This document shows, one piece after another, positions 33,200 through 35,966 of a stretch of 35,966 bases of DNA. The notes below the pieces were generated by a model. It saw only the letters and a program-made list of their open reading frames with translations, had not been told where the DNA came from and searched no databases. This DNA comes from CAZONU01 sp965370045 (GTDB taxonomy: Bacteria; Planctomycetota; SZUA-567; JAKLDR01): contig CBDUSI010000038.1 of the NCBI GenBank assembly GCA_965370045.1, positions 1 through 35,966 on the forward strand. Direction: 5' to 3'. How positions within the stretch are numbered: position 1 is the stretch's first letter; every line of letters starts with the position of its first letter. The position numbers were made by a program, and so were the translations under genes.

Positions 33200-35966
33200 G
33201 CCGCGCAAGGCTGGCCCTGCTCTTGGCCCCTCTCGCGGCCCTGGCCGCGGCGCGCGGCGCCGAGCCGAGCGCCGCGCCGCCGCAGAAAGCCCTGAGAGGC
33301 TGGGAGGCGCTCACCAGCCGGGCCGAGGCCCGGGGGCTCTACGACGAGGCCGCGCTGGAGTGGATCAAGGCCGCGCTGGCCAATCCCAAGAGCCCCGGCG
33401 CGGAGCTCGCCCTCCGCCGCCTGGCGACGCTGCGTGTCCGCTTTGCCGCGACGCGGCCGCTGGTCAAGCCGCTGACCGAGCTCTCTCGCAAGGAAGAGGC
33501 CTCGCCGACCGTGCGCTTCCTGGCCGGCAAGCTTCTGGTCGGCTACCTCCGCGAGGCCGGCGACTGGCGGGAGGCGCGCCGCGTCGCCGCATCGCTGGGA
33601 TGTATAGAAAGCTGGATGGTGACCGGCACCTTCGGCCGCAACATCGCCGCGACGCACGACCGGGTCTTCGGCCCGGAGAAGAAGCTCGGCCTGGCGACCG
33701 CGTACGACTCCGGGCGCTACTGCGCGCTCTCGGAGCTCAAATGGAAAAAGCTGCCCGCGCCGATGAAGGGCAAGCCTCTTGAGCCCTATAGGTACCTGAG
33801 CCCGCAGGGCGGAGCGGCCTACCTCCTGGCGCAGGTCAACGCCAAGGGCGGCAGCTTCGGCACCTACCTCCTGGTGGAGACGCGCGCGGCCTTCAAGGTC
33901 TGGGTCAACGGCCGGCCGGTCTTCGACGGCGACCGCCACCGCAAGTCCCTGCCGCGCGAAGTGGTCATCGACACGGTCCTGGACCGTGACGGCTGGAACC
34001 AGATTCTGGTCAAGCTCAGCTCCCCGGCGAGCCTCTCTGTCCGGCTGGCCAGGGAGAGCACCGGGGAACCCGTGAAACTGCCGGTCGAGACCAAGGCGGT
34101 CATCCACCCGCCCGGCAGGCGCGCGACGGCCCCGCCCAAGGGCCGCCCGCCGTACCCGCGGCTGCTCTGGGAAGCGCCCAAGAAGCCCGCGCAGATGGCC
34201 GCGCTGGGGGTCCTCAGGGGCCTCCAGGATCTGGACGACGACGCGGTCCACTACCTGAAGCTGGCGGTCGCCAGGGATCCCGGGCGCGCCGCCTGGCAGT
34301 TCCTGCTGGGCGAGGCCTACCGCGGCGCGGCGCACCTCTCGGCCCCAGCGCGCAGAAACTTCTCCGCAGGGGCCTACCGCGCCTGCCTCAAGCTCGACCG
34401 CGGCTTCGCGCCGGCGCGCCTGCGCCTGGCCGAACTGGACCTCGACGAGGGCCGCGAGGAAAGCGCCCTCGACGAGCTCAAGAAGGCGCTGGCGGCCAGC
34501 CCCGGATGCTACCTGGCGCGGTTGCGAATGGCCGACGTGGCCGCGCGCCTGGGCTGGCGCAACCAGGCCCGCTCCTGGCTGTCCGACGCCCAGAAGCTGC
34601 GCCCGGACTACGCCGGCTGCCGGCTGCTCGAGGCCCAGCTCCAGATGGAGAACGGGCAGCTCGACCGGGCCATCGCCGAGTGCCGCGAACTGGTCAAGGC
34701 CGACGCCGCCCACCGCGGCTACCGGGAGCTGCTGGTCCGCGGCCTGGGCGACCGCGGCCTGTGGCGCGACGCGGTCAAGGTCTGCCGCGTGACCGTCAAG
34801 ATCCGGCCGCGCGACCCGGCCGCGCACGTCGCGCTGATCGACTGCCTGGAGTCCGCCGGTCGCTTCCGGGAGGCCGCCGAGGCCGCCGGGGCACTCATCG
34901 CGCTGGAGCCGGCCGAGGCCTCCTACCGGCGCGAGCTCGGCGAGCTCCTGGCCAAGGCCGCCGACCGCAAGGGCTCGCTGGACGCCTACCGCAAGGCCCT
35001 GGAGCTGGACCCCAGCGACCACCTCCTGCGCCGCCTGGTCGAGCGCCTCAGCGGCGTCGACGACGATTTCTCGGCGGCCCACGCGCTGGACATCGGCAAG
35101 GAAATAGCCGAGAGCAAGAAGCGCCGCTACCTTCAGGCCAGCGTGGTGCGGGTGCTCGACCAGACCGTGGTCCGAGTCTACCGCGACGGCTCCCTGGCCG
35201 AGACCATCGCCAACGGCGAGCGCATCCTCACCGAGAAGGGCATCGAGAAGCTGAGCGCGCAGCCCATCCTCGGCGAGTTCATGGAGGCGCGCACCCACCG
35301 CAAGAACGGTGAGATACTGGAGCCCACGGTCATCCCCGGCGAGCGCCGGCTGACCATGCCCGGCCTGGAGGTCGGCGCAACCGTCGAGTACAAGTACCGC
35401 CTGGACGAGGAGCCGCGCAGGTGGGGCGGCTTCTACCTGAACAAGTGGTACTTCCGCTCCCACGGGCTCGACGAGCCCCACCAGGTTTCCGACTACATCG
35501 TGATGATCCCCAAGGGCCTGCCCCACAAGGTGGTCCGCCACAACTTCGACGTGCCCGAGCGCGTCGAGGAGAAGGACGGCCTGGTCATCTACCGCTGGAC
35601 CGCGCGGAACCGGCGGCGGGTCGCCGCCGAGCCGCACATGCCCCACTTCGACAGCTACCTGCCCTTCGTGGAGATCGGCACCGAACGCTCCTGGCAGGAG
35701 GTGGCCGAAGGCTTCCGGAGCATCTACCTGGGCCGCACCCGCCCCACGCGCCGGGTGCGCGCCGCCGCCGCGCGTGCAGTCGCCGGGCGCCGGACCGCCG
35801 CGGAGAAAGCCCGGGGCCTCTACGATTTCGTCAACGGGCACGTCAAGCACCGCGGAGCCTACCGCAACGCGCACCAGGCGCTGGTCGCCGGCGCCGGCGC
35901 CCGCGAGATGGGGGTCATCGCCCTGGCCGAGGCCGCCGGCCTGGAGGTCTGCCAGGGCCGCCCCCC
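33196..35966 (+). CDS. Second exported TPR/DUF3857 protein, 3' end outside window
   Basis: At least 923 residues; the frame runs off the right edge without a stop. The ATG at 33196 overlaps the preceding stop as ATGA. A signal peptide (LALLLAPLAALAAARGAE) is followed by a helical part, a jelly-roll-like module (FKVWVNGRPVFDGD, NQILVKLSS), TPR helices (about 335-625) and DUF3857 (about 640-860, SVVRVLDQTVVRVYRDGS). A transglutaminase-like region starts near 870. Where the first paralogue has GDCKDKA, this one reads GAGAREMGVIAL with no Cys, so the domain may be inactive. It appears to be a diverged duplicate, perhaps a partner or regulator of the active copy. Confidence 0.88.
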   Translation, partial: MSRARLALLLAPLAALAAARGAEPSAAPPQKALRGWEALTSRAEARGLYDEAALEWIKAALANPKSPGAELALRRLATLRVRFAATRPLVKPLTELSRKEEASPTVRFLAGKLLVGYLREAGDWREARRVAASLGCIESWMVTGTFGRNIAATHDRVFGPEKKLGLATAYDSGRYCALSELKWKKLPAPMKGKPLEPYRYLSPQGGAAYLLAQVNAKGGSFGTYLLVETRAAFKVWVNGRPVFDGDRHRKSLPREVVIDTVLDRDGWNQILVKLSSPASLSVRLARESTGEPVKLPVETKAVIHPPGRRATAPPKGRPPYPRLLWEAPKKPAQMAALGVLRGLQDLDDDAVHYLKLAVARDPGRAAWQFLLGEAYRGAAHLSAPARRNFSAGAYRACLKLDRGFAPARLRLAELDLDEGREESALDELKKALAASPGCYLARLRMADVAARLGWRNQARSWLSDAQKLRPDYAGCRLLEAQLQMENGQLDRAIAECRELVKADAAHRGYRELLVRGLGDRGLWRDAVKVCRVTVKIRPRDPAAHVALIDCLESAGRFREAAEAAGALIALEPAEASYRRELGELLAKAADRKGSLDAYRKALELDPSDHLLRRLVERLSGVDDDFSAAHALDIGKEIAESKKRRYLQASVVRVLDQTVVRVYRDGSLAETIANGERILTEKGIEKLSAQPILGEFMEARTHRKNGEILEPTVIPGERRLTMPGLEVGATVEYKYRLDEEPRRWGGFYLNKWYFRSHGLDEPHQVSDYIVMIPKGLPHKVVRHNFDVPERVEEKDGLVIYRWTARNRRRVAAEPHMPHFDSYLPFVEIGTERSWQEVAEGFRSIYLGRTRPTRRVRAAAARAVAGRRTAAEKARGLYDFVNGHVKHRGAYRNAHQALVAGAGAREMGVIALAEAAGLEVCQGRP

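Noticed and set aside
32905..35874. 989-codon minus-strand open frame
   Set aside because: Antisense to the two DUF3857 genes, low-complexity and without recognisable motifs.

Overview
The window reads as chromosomal DNA of an uncultured, high-GC, Gram-negative-type bacterium, most likely in or near the Planctomycetota. This placement is inferred from gene content: a glycine-rich prenyltransferase/squalene-oxidase-repeat protein, an ECF sigma factor beside a zinc-finger/PQQ-propeller anti-sigma, many large exported proteins, a DUF3857-transglutaminase pair, and a membrane endonuclease/exonuclease/phosphatase protein. An outer membrane is implied by a porin ending in Phe, lipoproteins and pseudopilins. 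I saw no tRNA, rRNA, CRISPR array or intact transposase. No stretch over about 300 bases lacks a gene.

Region 1 (1-9514, + strand). The 3' end of the squalene-cyclase-repeat gene closes at a strong hairpin terminator. A tightly packed run follows: ECF sigma factor, membrane anti-sigma with PQQ propeller, OprP/OprO-like porin, three ModA-like lipoproteins in tandem, one ModB-like permease and one ATPase. Together these look like a complete oxyanion uptake route (outer-membrane pore, three alternative binding proteins, a single inner-membrane transporter) possibly governed by its own sigma/anti-sigma pair. The substrate (molybdate, tungstate or another oxyanion) is not proven.

Region 2 (9565-22640, - strand). 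A lysine-rich TPR-like exported protein carries an apparent +1 frameshift. Seven consecutive prepilin-like genes follow, in transcription order: a giant 1875-residue GspK/PilX-like protein, two GspG-like, a third GspG-like, a GspH-like with an inserted DNRLRE-like module, a GspI-like and a GspJ-like. No ATPase, platform, secretin or prepilin peptidase gene is in the window. A DUF4254 gene lies just upstream on the same strand. This pseudopilin cluster is the best candidate for an undescribed system: its members carry unusual inserts (DNRLRE-like, phage-like beta modules, EF-hand-like Asp loops) that could decorate a pseudopilus tip.

Region 3 (22812-27408). Small and housekeeping-like genes: a 48-residue membrane protein, a cupin, a small basic protein, a cold-shock protein with a long leader, a lipoprotein of unknown role and a long KamA-type radical SAM protein. 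A roughly 229-bp MITE-like element sits exactly at the KamA stop codon, flanked by CTAG on both sides.

Region 4 (27415-end). A membrane-anchored protein with two endonuclease/exonuclease/phosphatase domains is divergent from two overlapping genes for large exported TPR-DUF3857-transglutaminase proteins. The first keeps a full Cys-His-Asp triad. The second, cut by the window end, appears to have lost the catalytic Cys.
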